From contig NZ_FNON01000003.1 in NCBI RefSeq assembly GCF_900107045.1, positions 310,001 to 374,000 of the forward strand: a stretch of 64,000 bases of DNA. The letters run 5' to 3'. The position numbers and the translations under genes are program-made. Shown in pieces: positions 29,275 to 51,125 of this stretch; positions within the stretch are counted from its first letter, which is position 1; every line of letters starts with the position of its first letter. A model generated the notes under the pieces. That model was given only the letters and a program-made list of their open reading frames with translations. It did no database searches and was not told where the DNA came from. Origin of the DNA: Amycolatopsis xylanica. GTDB lineage: Bacteria; Actinomycetota; Actinomycetes; Mycobacteriales; Pseudonocardiaceae.

Positions 29275-30237
29275 TCAGGTAAGGACATTGCCGTTGTCTT
29301 CGCGGATGAACCGCGAGCGGCGGTGATCGACATGGACGAAAGCCCGCTGCAGCCAGCGGTCCTGCCCGTCATAGCGCGGGACGAAGGCGGTGCGCCCGTG
29401 CAGGGTGACCCGGTTGTCGACGACCGCGAGATCGCCGGCGGAGAGCACGATCTTGGTGCGGACGGCCTCGATCGCGTTGCGCAGCGCGAGGAACGCGGCC
29501 GCGGCGGCCTCGTCCCTCGGCCGCGTGTTGCAGAAGTCCACGCGGATGTCCGGGTCCTCGAAGGCGCCGTTCAGCACCGCGTGCACCGGGTTGCCGCCCG
29601 CGCCGCCGAACGACGACGGCGGCATCGACTCGAACCGGGGTTCGCCGAGTATTCGGCGCTGCACCATGGAAAGCAGGGGTAAAGCGTCCCTGATGGACGC
29701 CACCTGCAGGCCGGCCTGGTCCTCGTGGTCGTTGCGCAGGCAGAGCAGCGAGACGAAGTCGGGGCGGTGCTCGTGGTGCACGTTCTCGACGTGCATCTCC
29801 AGCATGATCGACCCGGCGTTGCTCTGGTGCGTTTCCTGGCCGGGCACCGGGACCACGTTCTGGACCAGCGCGCCTGACTTCTCGTTGCGGAACGCGATGA
29901 CCTCGCCGAGCGAGAGCATGCAGAGCGTCAGCACGGCCGCGGACAGCGTCGCGGTCCGCTCGACCGAGCCGGGAACGTTCGGCGTCGGAACGTCGGGGCG
30001 GACCGGCAGGCCACGAAGGTGCAGCACGCCGTGCGGGCCGGGATCGGCACGGAACCGGCGGATCGTCTCGCGCAGCCGTCCCGGGATGTGGCACGAGTAG
30101 TCGCGGGCGGTGGCGAGCCAGTCGAGGTCGTCGACCAGGCCCGGCGTGATCGTGGTGAGCTGCTTGGCCAGCAGCTCCATTTCGGACTGTTCGCTGGCGT
30201 CGAGCACGAAGGTGCCTGCGTCCAAAGACAAAGTCAT
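29275..30237 (-). CDS. Fe(II)/2-oxoglutarate oxygenase, clavaminate synthase/AsnO/VioC type (first of two)
   Basis: A 320-residue member of the TauD/clavaminate-synthase-like group. The iron triad is His-x-Glu in MLEMHVENVHHEHRPD (about 150-165) and the distal His in RVTLHGRTAF; the 2OG-binding Arg is in DGQDRWLQRAF. Enzymes with HxE (not HxD) such as AsnO and VioC hydroxylate the beta carbon of Asn, Arg or related free amino acids. The ATG at 30237 is taken as start; a GTG overlapping the NRPS stop (30246) is equally possible. It directly follows the terminal NRPS gene. The substrate is not determined; an Asn-, Arg- or Cit-like amino acid is inferred. Confidence 0.85.
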   Translation of the reverse strand: MTLSLDAGTFVLDASEQSEMELLAKQLTTITPGLVDDLDWLATARDYSCHIPGRLRETIRRFRADPGPHGVLHLRGLPVRPDVPTPNVPGSVERTATLSAAVLTLCMLSLGEVIAFRNEKSGALVQNVVPVPGQETHQSNAGSIMLEMHVENVHHEHRPDFVSLLCLRNDHEDQAGLQVASIRDALPLLSMVQRRILGEPRFESMPPSSFGGAGGNPVHAVLNGAFEDPDIRVDFCNTRPRDEAAAAAFLALRNAIEAVRTKIVLSAGDLAVVDNRVTLHGRTAFVPRYDGQDRWLQRAFVHVDHRRSRFIREDNGNVLT

Positions 30238-30242
30238 TGCTC

Positions 30243-38714
<8,472 letters not shown>

Positions 38715-38719
38715 GGGTG

Positions 38720-43548
<4,829 letters not shown>

Positions 43549-43552
<4 letters not shown>

Positions 43553-43743
43553 GGCTTCACACCCTGGTCCATCCGCTTGCGCAGGCTCAGCGGCCGCATG
43601 TCGGTCCAGACGGTCTCGATGTGCGCGAGGCACTCCTCTTTGCTGCCCTCGGTCCCCTCGCCGCGCCAGCCTGCGGGGAGGTCGCGGGCGGCGGGCCAGA
43701 TCGAGTACTGCTCTTCGTGGTTGAGCACGACGCGGTAAGACAT
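43549..43743 (-). CDS. mbtH: MbtH-family protein
   Basis: A 64-residue NRPS accessory protein with the family signature NHEEQYSIWP...LPAGWR...SKEECLAHIETVWTDMRPLSLR. It activates or stabilises A domains by binding them. The ATG at 43743 follows AAGGAG located in the end of the DDAH-like gene, leaving a 1-base gap. The stop overlaps the start of the NRPS gene. The placement right before the A-first NRPS suggests that this NRPS (and perhaps others in the cluster) needs it. Confidence 0.95.
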
Positions 43744-43744
43744 T

Positions 43745-44587
43745 TCAAAGCTCCTTAGTTGTTTCGCCACAGAGGTCCAGGTCGAGGGTCATGCACCGGA
43801 TCCCGCCGCCCGCCTTGATGAACTCGCCGACCGGGGAGATCAGCAGCTCGAAACCCCACGCTTCGAGCTGCCTGCCGACCCGGGCCGGGCAGTCGGACAT
43901 CACGATGGTCTTGCCGATGACCACGGAGTTGACGCAGAACGTCATCGCCTCCTCGACGCTGACCACCAGCGGTTCCTCGATGAGGTCGTGCAGGCGCTTG
44001 CGGCTGGCCTCGTCCCAGGCGTCCGGCGAGACGATCGCGCGGCGGTCGTCGAGCGGGCAGACCGACATGTCCAGGTGGTAGAAGCGCGGGTCGACCAGCT
44101 TGACCGGCACGACCTCGCGGCCGAAAGCCTTTGCGAGGCCTTGATGTGCTTCTCGCGTGGTGCGGACGCCGTAACCGCCGAGCAGCTTGTCGCCGAACGC
44201 GAGCACGTCACCGCCTTCGAGGTACGCGCCCTCAGGCCAGTCGGTGCTGGGGATCTCGGTCCAGCCGTTGCGGGACAGCCAGTCCGCGCCGAGCCGGGCC
44301 TCGCCGTGCCGGTCCTTGGTGCTGAAGCGCGAGATGAGGAACTTGCCGCCGCTGACGATCGCGGTGTCGGTCGGGAAGACCATGTCCGGCCAGTCCGGGT
44401 CGGACGGTGCACTGTGGACGGTCCCACCCGCCTTCATCAGGTTCAGCGCGAGATCGTTCCACTCCTGCCGGGTCTTGTCCGGGTCCGGCTGGTCCTTTGT
44501 GGACATCCAGGGGTTGATCTCGAAGGCGACCTTGAAGTGCTCGGGGTCGCGGAGCAGGAACGGCCTTTGGACCGACTGCGGGATCAC
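43745..44587 (-). CDS. DDAH / arginine deiminase-superfamily guanidine hydrolase
   Basis: A 280-residue amidinohydrolase-fold protein. The catalytic Cys is in GGGIRCMTLDL near the C-terminus, and the catalytic His is in FYHLDMSVCPL (about residue 168). Substrate-binding acidic residues are in YLEGGDVL and DWPDMVFPTD. DDAH-type enzymes turn a guanidine into a ureido group (arginine derivative to citrulline derivative); related folds transfer amidines. GTG 44587 overlaps the upstream oxygenase stop as GTGA. Sitting between an arginine-hydroxylase-like oxygenase and MbtH, it probably acts on free or tethered (hydroxy)arginine for the NRPS. Hydrolase versus transferase activity is not settled. 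Confidence 0.85.
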   Translation of the reverse strand: MIPQSVQRPFLLRDPEHFKVAFEINPWMSTKDQPDPDKTRQEWNDLALNLMKAGGTVHSAPSDPDWPDMVFPTDTAIVSGGKFLISRFSTKDRHGEARLGADWLSRNGWTEIPSTDWPEGAYLEGGDVLAFGDKLLGGYGVRTTREAHQGLAKAFGREVVPVKLVDPRFYHLDMSVCPLDDRRAIVSPDAWDEASRKRLHDLIEEPLVVSVEEAMTFCVNSVVIGKTIVMSDCPARVGRQLEAWGFELLISPVGEFIKAGGGIRCMTLDLDLCGETTKEL

Positions 44588-45591
44588 GCGAGCACCCGCG
44601 ACTGCGAGCTGCTGCGGATCTGCCGCGACTTGCGCAGGTCCCGGGTGACCAGCACCTTCTTGAGCCAGCGGTCGGTGCCGTCGTGGCTGGCCACGAACGG
44701 GCGGCGGCCGTGCACGGCCCGGTAGTTGTCGATGAACCCGATCTCGCCGGACTCGAGGATCAGGTCGTCGAGCACCTCGTCCAGCGCGACGATCACGGTC
44801 TTGAGCGCCCGGCTGGCGTCGGAGTCCCCCTCGACGGCGTCCATGTAGTACGGGTCGATCCGGAAGTACGGCTTGTCCCGGTCCCCGAACAGCACCGGCG
44901 ACGGCTTGGTGTGCTCCGCGATGTCGCTGACGCTGTTCATGCTTTTGACGCGCAGGTGCTCGTCATCGGGCCGGATCAGGAACCGCGGCTCGAACAGCAC
45001 GTCCGCGACCTCCCTGGGCAGCGTGATGGCGGCGGCGCTCGCGAAGGTGGTCGGCACCTTGGTGTGATTGCGCATGGCCATCAGGCACAGGTAGTCACAA
45101 CGGTAGGGGTGGAAGCCGTCCTCGGTGTGCCACTCCAGGTTCACCGTGCTGCCATGCCCGCTCTGCGCGAACTCCTCGCCCTTGACCGGCAGCACATCGT
45201 GGATCAGCCGACCCGCCTGCAACGTCGACCACCCGAACGGCTCACCCAGCAGCGACGCGCACAGCACGAAGAACGTCTCCTCGCGCACGGTGCTCTCGGG
45301 GTTTTCCTGGGAGGACCAGTGCGACGGCGTCGGCCCGATCCCCTCGTCATCGACCCGGAACCCCCTGACGACAACGCCGGCGTTCCGTTCACACAGCTGG
45401 AACTCCCGCAGGAACCCGACAAGACCGGAGGGCAGGTTCGCGGCCAAAGTGGCGGCACGGAACAGGAATTCGGGATCATCCGCGGACGGATAGGCGGCCC
45501 GCACCTCATCGACCAGCCCGTCGACCGCGACCCGCTCGTCCTCGCTCAGTTCATACACGCCGACATCGGCGGGAAATTTCTTGACTCCCAT
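44584..45591 (-). CDS. Fe(II)/2OG arginine-hydroxylase-like oxygenase (VioC/MppO type)
   Basis: The 335-residue protein starts at ATG 45591; GGAGG is 12 bases upstream. The iron triad is His-x-Glu in LEWHTEDGFHPYRCDYLCLMAMRN (WHTED at about 170) and the distal His in YRAVHGRRPF, with the 2OG Arg in GTDRWLKK. The WHTEDxFHPYRxD stretch is strongly like arginine/enduracididine beta-hydroxylases (VioC, MppO). It is the first gene of the eight-gene NRPS operon and overlaps the guanidine hydrolase gene, which fits beta- or gamma-hydroxylation of arginine (or a cyclised relative) as the first tailoring step. The enduracididine genes (mppP/Q/R type) are not present in this window. Confidence 0.87.
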   Translation of the reverse strand: MGVKKFPADVGVYELSEDERVAVDGLVDEVRAAYPSADDPEFLFRAATLAANLPSGLVGFLREFQLCERNAGVVVRGFRVDDEGIGPTPSHWSSQENPESTVREETFFVLCASLLGEPFGWSTLQAGRLIHDVLPVKGEEFAQSGHGSTVNLEWHTEDGFHPYRCDYLCLMAMRNHTKVPTTFASAAAITLPREVADVLFEPRFLIRPDDEHLRVKSMNSVSDIAEHTKPSPVLFGDRDKPYFRIDPYYMDAVEGDSDASRALKTVIVALDEVLDDLILESGEIGFIDNYRAVHGRRPFVASHDGTDRWLKKVLVTRDLRKSRQIRSSSQSRVLA

Positions 45592-46066
45592 GGCAATCCG
45601 TTTCCTCCATGTCCGATCGATACGCCAAGACTCGCCCCAGGCCCGCTCGTCGCCAATCGGCCCGGCGACGGTTTTCCAGCCCCGTCTCCTCCCAGCGGCG
45701 GAGGCCCCGGTCTCGCGAGCCCGCCCTCGTGTCGTCCGTCCATGCACGCGTGTCGTCCGTCTGTGCACGCGTGTCGTCCGTCTGTGCAGGGCCGTGCGAG
45801 GCGGGACTTCCGCTCAACGGCTTACCCGGGTTTTTGGGTCTGTTTGGGTCAGATCTAGGGCGGTCCCGTATGAACATTCCGCTCGTGGGGTCGGGTGGTG
45901 TTTGGGGTTGCCGCGGAAATATCCATACGGACCGGGGCACGGTGGTCAGTTTTCGTTGTGGCTCACCAGAAACACCGGCCGGTACTTGCTGCCCGCCTGG
46001 GTGTTGGGTCGGCCAGCCCGGCGTGTCTAGTGGCATATGACTCTGAACGCGCGTAGTGTGGGATGC
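45592..46066. other. 475-base gap between the NRPS operon and the HNH gene
   Basis: It holds the presumed promoter of the long minus-strand operon, a 21-bp tandem repeat (45728-45790), and less GC-rich sequence around 45835-45960 (TTTTTGGGTCTGTTTGGGTC). Open frames here lack ribosome sites and family features, so no gene is called. An ATG at 46037 is an alternative start for the HNH gene. Confidence 0.45.
45728..45790. repeat. Three-copy 21-bp tandem repeat
   Basis: Unit CGTGTCGTCCGTCTGTGCAC followed by G; copies at 45728-45748 (two mismatches), 45749-45769 and 45770-45790 (one mismatch at the end). The unit length equals two helical turns. It lies 140-200 bases upstream of the first gene of the NRPS operon. 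Confidence 0.8.
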
Positions 46067-47329
46067 ATGATCAGCACCGAATACCCCGACGCCGCAGCAC
46101 CACCCGAGTGGTGGCGCTGCGACAAAGACACGCTGCTGCTCGCCTACGTCGCCCGCGAACGAGAAAAACGACGACTGGAGGCCGAGCAAGGACAAATCCT
46201 CGCCGAAATCGAATCCCGCGAAGTAAAAGAAGTAACCGGCTACGCAACCTTGCCGGGGATGCTGGTCGACTGGGTCCAGATCAAGCACTCCGAAGCCAAA
46301 GCCCGCGTCGACCGCGCCCGAGCGCTCAACTCCCGCCAGGACGGCGGCACCCGGATCCCCGCGCTGGCCCCGCATGCCGCCGCGGCAGCACTCGCGGGTG
46401 ATCTCGGCGCGGCGCAGTTGGATCCGATCATCGCCGCCCTGGGCGCACTACCAGCCACAGTGTCTGCGGAGGATCGCGAGACCGGGGAAGAGATCCTGGT
46501 CAACCTCGCCCGCACTGCCGGACCACGCCAGATCAGCCACGCCGCCAAGAACCTGCGAGACCGGCTCGACCCGGACGGACGGGAGCCGAAAGACCCGGAT
46601 CCGGCCGAGCCGCGTCATGAACTCGGGTTCGTCACCCACCGCGACGGCACCCACGGCATAAAAATCAAAACCGACGCCGACACCATCGCCCGACTCAAAG
46701 CAACCCTCGACCCACTCGCCAAACCCCGCCCCACCACCGAAGAAGAAGGCCGTGACACACGCTCCCAATGGGAACGCCTCGGCGACGCATTCGCCACCTT
46801 TGTTCGCATCGGCATGGGCAACCCCGACATCCCCACCCAAGCCGGAGACAGTGTCCATGTCGTCGTCACCCTCGGCCTCGACGAACTCAAGACCGGAATC
46901 GGGCGCGCCTGCTTGGATTTGGTCGGGGATATCAGCGCCACCGAAGCACGCCTGCTCGCCTGCGACTGCAAAGTCATCCCCGTCACCCTCGGCTCCCACG
47001 GCGAACCGCTCGATGTCGGCCGCGCTCAACGCCTCGCCACCCCAGCGCAACGCCGAGCGCTCGCGATCCGCGATGGCGGCTGCGCGTTCCCAGGATGCGA
47101 TGCGCCGCCACAGCAATGCACCGCCCACCACATCGTCTTTTGGGCTCATCACGGGGAAACCCGGATCGATAATCTCGTGCTGCTCTGTGGTCGGCATCAT
47201 CGGCTGATTCACAACAGCGACTGGGAAGTACGTATCGCCAGCGACGGATATCCCGAATTCATCCCACCGGCGTTCATCGACCCTGCACGGGCACCCCGCC
47301 GCAACACCATGCACACCACCCGAACCTGA
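46067..47329 (+). CDS. DUF222 / HNH endonuclease (13E12-repeat family)
   Basis: A 420-residue protein with an N-terminal helical DUF222 region and a C-terminal HNH motif (CAFPGCDAPPQQCTAHHIVFW...NLVLLCGRHHRLIHNSDW, about 350-395). This family is repeated in many actinobacterial genomes and is often mobile-element-associated; a nuclease role is assumed from the motif. Start ATG 46067 (MISTEYP) is preferred; 46037 is in frame. Its stop codon TGA (47327-47329) is the target triplet of the following insertion sequence, so only the stop abuts the element and the protein itself looks complete. Confidence 0.8.
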   Translation: MISTEYPDAAAPPEWWRCDKDTLLLAYVAREREKRRLEAEQGQILAEIESREVKEVTGYATLPGMLVDWVQIKHSEAKARVDRARALNSRQDGGTRIPALAPHAAAAALAGDLGAAQLDPIIAALGALPATVSAEDRETGEEILVNLARTAGPRQISHAAKNLRDRLDPDGREPKDPDPAEPRHELGFVTHRDGTHGIKIKTDADTIARLKATLDPLAKPRPTTEEEGRDTRSQWERLGDAFATFVRIGMGNPDIPTQAGDSVHVVVTLGLDELKTGIGRACLDLVGDISATEARLLACDCKVIPVTLGSHGEPLDVGRAQRLATPAQRRALAIRDGGCAFPGCDAPPQQCTAHHIVFWAHHGETRIDNLVLLCGRHHRLIHNSDWEVRIASDGYPEFIPPAFIDPARAPRRNTMHTTRT

Positions 47330-48452
47330 GGGACTGCCCAGGGTTTGGTTGACACCTGATCTGTGAGGCTTCGGTCTTGCTTGGAAGGATGTCAGTCGTG
47401 CCTACGCCCTACCCTCGTGAGTTCCGCGACGACGTCGTGGCGGTCGCCCGGCAGCGTCAGGTCCCGTTGAAGCAGGTCGCGAAGGGCTTCGGGATCTCCG
47501 ATACGTGTCTGGCGAACTGGATGCGTGACGCCGATGTCGAGGACGGTAAGCGGCCTGGTGTGACGTCGGATGAGTCCGCTGAGCTGCGGGAACTGCGCAA
47601 ACGCAACCGGCTGCTGGAGCAGGAGAACGAAGTTCTGCGGAAGGCGGCCGCGTATCTGGCGCAGGGGCGGCGGGACTGGGACGACGCCCACCTGATCAAC
47701 GCCGCGCTCGACATCCACGCCGACGACCCAGGCGACGGGTATCGATTCATCGCCGACGAACTCGCCCAGCGCGGGTTCATCGCCTCGGAGAACCGGGTCT
47801 GGCGGCTCTGTTCGATGCAGCAGATCTTTTCTCTGCATGCCAAGAAGAAAGGACGTACTCGCCAGGCGGGCCCGCCGGTGCATGACGATCTGGTGCGCCG
47901 GGACTTCACCGCTGCCGCGCCGAACGTGAAGTGGCTGACCGACATCACCGAACACCCCGCCGACCAGGGCAAGCTGTATCTGTGCGCGATCAAGGACTGC
48001 TACTCCAACAAGATCGTCGGCTATTCGATCGGCTCGCGCATGACGTCCTCACTCGCGGTCGCCGCACTCCGTAACGCGATCACGCTACGCGCCCCGGCCG
48101 CGGTGATCGTGCACTCGGACCGAGGCAGCCAATTCCGGTCCCAGTCCTACCGGCGTCTGCTGCGCAACAACCGGTTCACCGGGTCCATGGGCCGTCGGCG
48201 CATGCGGCGACAACGCCGCCATGGAATCGTTCTTCTCGTTGCTGCTAAGAATGTTCTCGACACCCGCCGCTGGAAAACCAGGGAAGACCTGCGCCTGGCG
48301 ATCGTCACCTGGATCGAAACGAAATACCACCGCAAACGACGGCAACGGGGCCTGGGCAAGCTCACCCTGGTCGAGTTTGAGACCATCTGCACCGCTGCCA
48401 CAGCGGCCTGAAACACCACACCCCCAGTGTCAATCAAACTTGGGGCAGTCCC
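47330..48452 (+). mobile_element. IS3-family insertion sequence
   Basis: The 1123-bp element has inverted ends: GGGACTGCCCAGGGTTTGG... (47330-47355) and the complement GTGTCAATCAAACTTGGGG...CAGTCCC (48427-48452), matching at 22 of 26 positions by my count. Both sides are flanked by TGA (47327-47329 and 48453-48455), consistent with a 3-bp target duplication as expected for IS3. The left TGA is the stop codon of the HNH gene. An alternative end placing TGA inside the element would need one mismatch (TGAGGG against TCAGGG). It carries one transposase frame that appears damaged. Confidence 0.85.
47398..48411 (+). pseudogene. IS3-family transposase with compensated frameshift
   Basis: The fused OrfA/OrfB-like frame has a helix-turn-helix and leucine-zipper-like start (TPYPREFRDDVVAVARQRQ, LRKRNRLLEQENEVLRKAAAYL) and an rve integrase core with the first two DDE acids in KWLTDITEH and VIVHSDRGSQF. 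GTG 47398 fits GGAAGG at 9 bases. The expected segment with the catalytic Glu (DNAAMESFFSLLL) is encoded at 48193-48245 in a different frame. The open frame instead reads RRRMRRQRRHGIVLLVAA there, then returns to KNVLDTRRW. Two small deletions (about 2 and 1 bases, near 48191 and 48246) explain this. The protein is full length but lacks the third catalytic acid, so it is called inactive. Confidence 0.8.
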
Positions 48453-48881
48453 TGACCCACCAGCAAAGCCAGACACAGCCCCGCTGGCCAGCAAGCAAGG
48501 ATCACCGCCACCCGCGCCCAGCGCGATGCCCTAAGGCGTGCACAGCAAGGACCGGAAGCGACCCACCCGGCCGATGTGCAGGCATTTCGGCCACCCAGCG
48601 GCCGAAAACCCCGCACAGCCCGCCCTTTAGCCGAGGCCGGCCAGATCACGGCCGCCAGCCCCCACCATCGCGCGACCACAGCCGAGGCAGCCCGACCCGC
48701 GTACAAGCGCCAGCCGAGGGTCCGGCGAGCCGACAAGGCGCCCGCCCAGGCCGGCCTAGGCCCAGCCCAAACCGCAAGCGTCTCCTACCCGGGGAGGAGG
48801 CGGGCCCGGAAACCGTCGTGGGGCCGATTGCCGCTCCCAGGCGAGCCGGGAATCGTGGCGGTATCGAAGGTTGGAGGGCGT
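48453..48881. other. Gap between the insertion sequence and the TE-T-C gene
   Basis: The 429 bases have no convincing gene; in-frame extension of the downstream gene to 48576 has no ribosome site. The final 20 bases carry the TTGGAGGGCGT ribosome site for ATG 48882. It probably contains the promoter of the plus-strand arm of the cluster. Confidence 0.4.
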
Positions 48882-51125
48882 ATGGAACTGCTGCCGTTCT
48901 GGCGGGGGCGGGGTGACCGGCCGCCGGTGTTCTGCCTGCCGCACGCGGGGGGCGGGGCGTCGGCGTACCGGAACCTCGCGAAGGATCTCAAACCCGAGGT
49001 CGACCTGCAGCCCGTGCAACTGCCCGGCCGCGAGCACCTCGCGGGCAAGAAGCTCGTCGACGATGTGCCGACGCTCGTGGAACTCATCGCGAAGAACTTG
49101 GAACCCTTGCTGGACAAGCCTTTCGCGCTCATGGGGCACAGCATGGGCGCGCTGCTCGCCGCCGAGCTGACCGCGTGGCTCGAGCGAAACCACAAACCGG
49201 GGCCCGAGCTTCTCATCGTGTCGAGCTACTTCGGTGACTTCCGGCATAACCGGGTCGCGCATCTCGAAGAGACCGATGATGAGCTGGTCGATGAGATCGT
49301 CAAGCTCGGCGGGACCGCGCCGGAAATCCTGCAGCACCCCGAGATGCGGGAGATCGTGCTGGACGTGATGCGCAACGACATGCGTCTGGTGCGGAACTAC
49401 CGGCCGACCTATGACCGGCTCGCGGTCCCGATTCTCGCCGTCGGCGGTGACTCCGATCCCGAGGTGCCGCTGGATGGGCTGGCCGCTTGGCGCCTGCGCA
49501 CCAGCGCGCGCTGCGAGCTGCACGTGCTGCGCGGTGGGCATTTCGCCGCGCTGGAACATCCCCGATTCGTCGCCGAGAAGGTGAGTAGCGCCTTGACTGC
49601 ACCCGAAGACATTCTGCTCGACATTCTGCGCACCCGGCTGGAAGACCAGGACATCACGCTCGAGGACGACTTCTACGCCGCGGGCGGCGACTCCGTGATC
49701 GCGCTCGGTGTGATCGCCGATGCCAAGGAGCGGGGTGTCAAGCTCGGTCTGCGGGACCTGCTGACCGCCGCGACCATCGGTGAACTGGTGCCGTTGCTGG
49801 CCAAGGCCGAACCCGAGGAGGAACAGCCGGAGTTCGACGGGCTCACCGAGGCCGACCGCGCGCTGCTGCCCCAGAATATCGCCGACGCGTACCCGGCGTC
49901 GTCGCTGCAGGTCGGCCTCATCTACCTCTGTGAGCTGGCGGGCGATCCGAGCCTCTACAACGATCTCATCGGCATGCGGGTGAAGGCGCCCTTCGATGCC
50001 GCGAAGTTCCGGTCGGCTGTCGGCGCGCTCATGAAACGGCATCCGGCGCTACGCAGCTCGTTCGACCTGGCCACGTTCTCCACCGCGACCCACCTGATCT
50101 GGCAGGACGCCGAGCCGCCCGTCGAGGTGCAGATCGGTGACGAGAAGTCGGCCGACGAGCTGGTAAAAGCCTGGCGGGACAAGCATTTGGCCACCGGTAT
50201 CGACTGGGACTCGGCGCCCGCGTTCCGCTGCCATGTGGTCGCGCTGCCCGACTCGTTCCGGCTGACCTTCGCGATCCATCACGCGATTATCGACGGCTGG
50301 AGCTTCGCGCGGCTGCTGGTCGAGCTGCTCACCTTCTACGACGCCGAACTCACCCACGAAAAAGCCGAACTCCCGCCCGTGCCCGCCGACGGCTACCGCA
50401 AGTTCGTCGCGCTCGAACGCCAGGCCATCGAGTCCCAGGAAGCCGCCGGCTTCTGGAAGGCCGAGGCCGACGTCCCGCCGCTGCTGCTCCCCGACCGGCC
50501 GATCGACGCGGCGCCGGACCCGACGCAAACCCGGCGCCTGCCGCTGATCAAGCTCGACCGGCTGCGTACGGCGGCCGAGGAGATCGGCGTGCCGCTCAAG
50601 AGCCTTTTCCTCGCGGTGCACGGCTTCGCGCTCGCGCAGGCGACCGGCCGTCACCACGACGTCGTGACCGGGCTGGTCGTCAACGGCAGGCCGGAGCTGC
50701 CCGGGTCGGACCACCTCGTCGGCCTGTTCCTCAACACCGTGCCGCTGCGGCTGCGCACGACCGCGGGCACCTGGGCCGACCGGGCGCACCAGGCGTGGAC
50801 GGCCGAGCAGAACCTGTTGGCGCACCGGCGTTTCCCGGTGTCGGAGATCGAGCAGGCGCTCGGCCGGCCCGCGTTCGACGTGTCGTTCAACTTCACCCAC
50901 TTCCACTCCTACCGCGACCTCGACGGGATCAAGCTCGAGGCCGACTCCTGGTGGGCCTACGACAAGGCCAGCTTCGCGCTCGGCGTAGACGTGATGATCG
51001 ACTCGCCCGATCTCGGCACCGGCATCGTCATCGCCTACGACCCCGAGTTCATCGACGGCAAGCTGGTCGACGCCTACCTGCTCGCGCTGGAGTCGGCACT
51101 CAGGTCGGTGGTGTCGCCGTGTTAG
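48882..51125 (+). CDS. TE-T-C tridomain NRPS protein without adenylation domain
   Basis: A 747-residue protein with an unusual order. A type II-like thioesterase (about 1-235) has FCLPHAGGGASAYR, PGREHL, the Ser nucleophile in MGHSMGA (about 87) and His in RGGHFAAL. A carrier domain follows (about 240-315, DDFYAAGGDSVIALGV, Ser at about 270). A condensation domain completes it (about 330-745, YPASSLQVGL and HHAIIDGWS at about 466, canonical motif). No A domain is present, so the carrier must be loaded in trans, presumably by the A-T protein two genes downstream or by acyl/aminoacyl transfer. GTG of the ATP-grasp gene overlaps its end. It may use the TE to edit or transfer a residue and the C domain to join it to the main peptide. 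Confidence 0.88.
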   Translation: MELLPFWRGRGDRPPVFCLPHAGGGASAYRNLAKDLKPEVDLQPVQLPGREHLAGKKLVDDVPTLVELIAKNLEPLLDKPFALMGHSMGALLAAELTAWLERNHKPGPELLIVSSYFGDFRHNRVAHLEETDDELVDEIVKLGGTAPEILQHPEMREIVLDVMRNDMRLVRNYRPTYDRLAVPILAVGGDSDPEVPLDGLAAWRLRTSARCELHVLRGGHFAALEHPRFVAEKVSSALTAPEDILLDILRTRLEDQDITLEDDFYAAGGDSVIALGVIADAKERGVKLGLRDLLTAATIGELVPLLAKAEPEEEQPEFDGLTEADRALLPQNIADAYPASSLQVGLIYLCELAGDPSLYNDLIGMRVKAPFDAAKFRSAVGALMKRHPALRSSFDLATFSTATHLIWQDAEPPVEVQIGDEKSADELVKAWRDKHLATGIDWDSAPAFRCHVVALPDSFRLTFAIHHAIIDGWSFARLLVELLTFYDAELTHEKAELPPVPADGYRKFVALERQAIESQEAAGFWKAEADVPPLLLPDRPIDAAPDPTQTRRLPLIKLDRLRTAAEEIGVPLKSLFLAVHGFALAQATGRHHDVVTGLVVNGRPELPGSDHLVGLFLNTVPLRLRTTAGTWADRAHQAWTAEQNLLAHRRFPVSEIEQALGRPAFDVSFNFTHFHSYRDLDGIKLEADSWWAYDKASFALGVDVMIDSPDLGTGIVIAYDPEFIDGKLVDAYLLALESALRSVVSPC

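Noticed and set aside
45609..46030. Small plus-strand genes in the gap before the HNH gene
   Set aside because: No ribosome sites, Arg/Pro-rich translations that follow the tandem repeat, and no recognisable family.
48576..48881. N-terminal extension of the TE-T-C protein
   Set aside because: The extended segment has no domain and no ribosome site, while ATG 48882 has GGAGG at the right distance and gives the normal thioesterase start.
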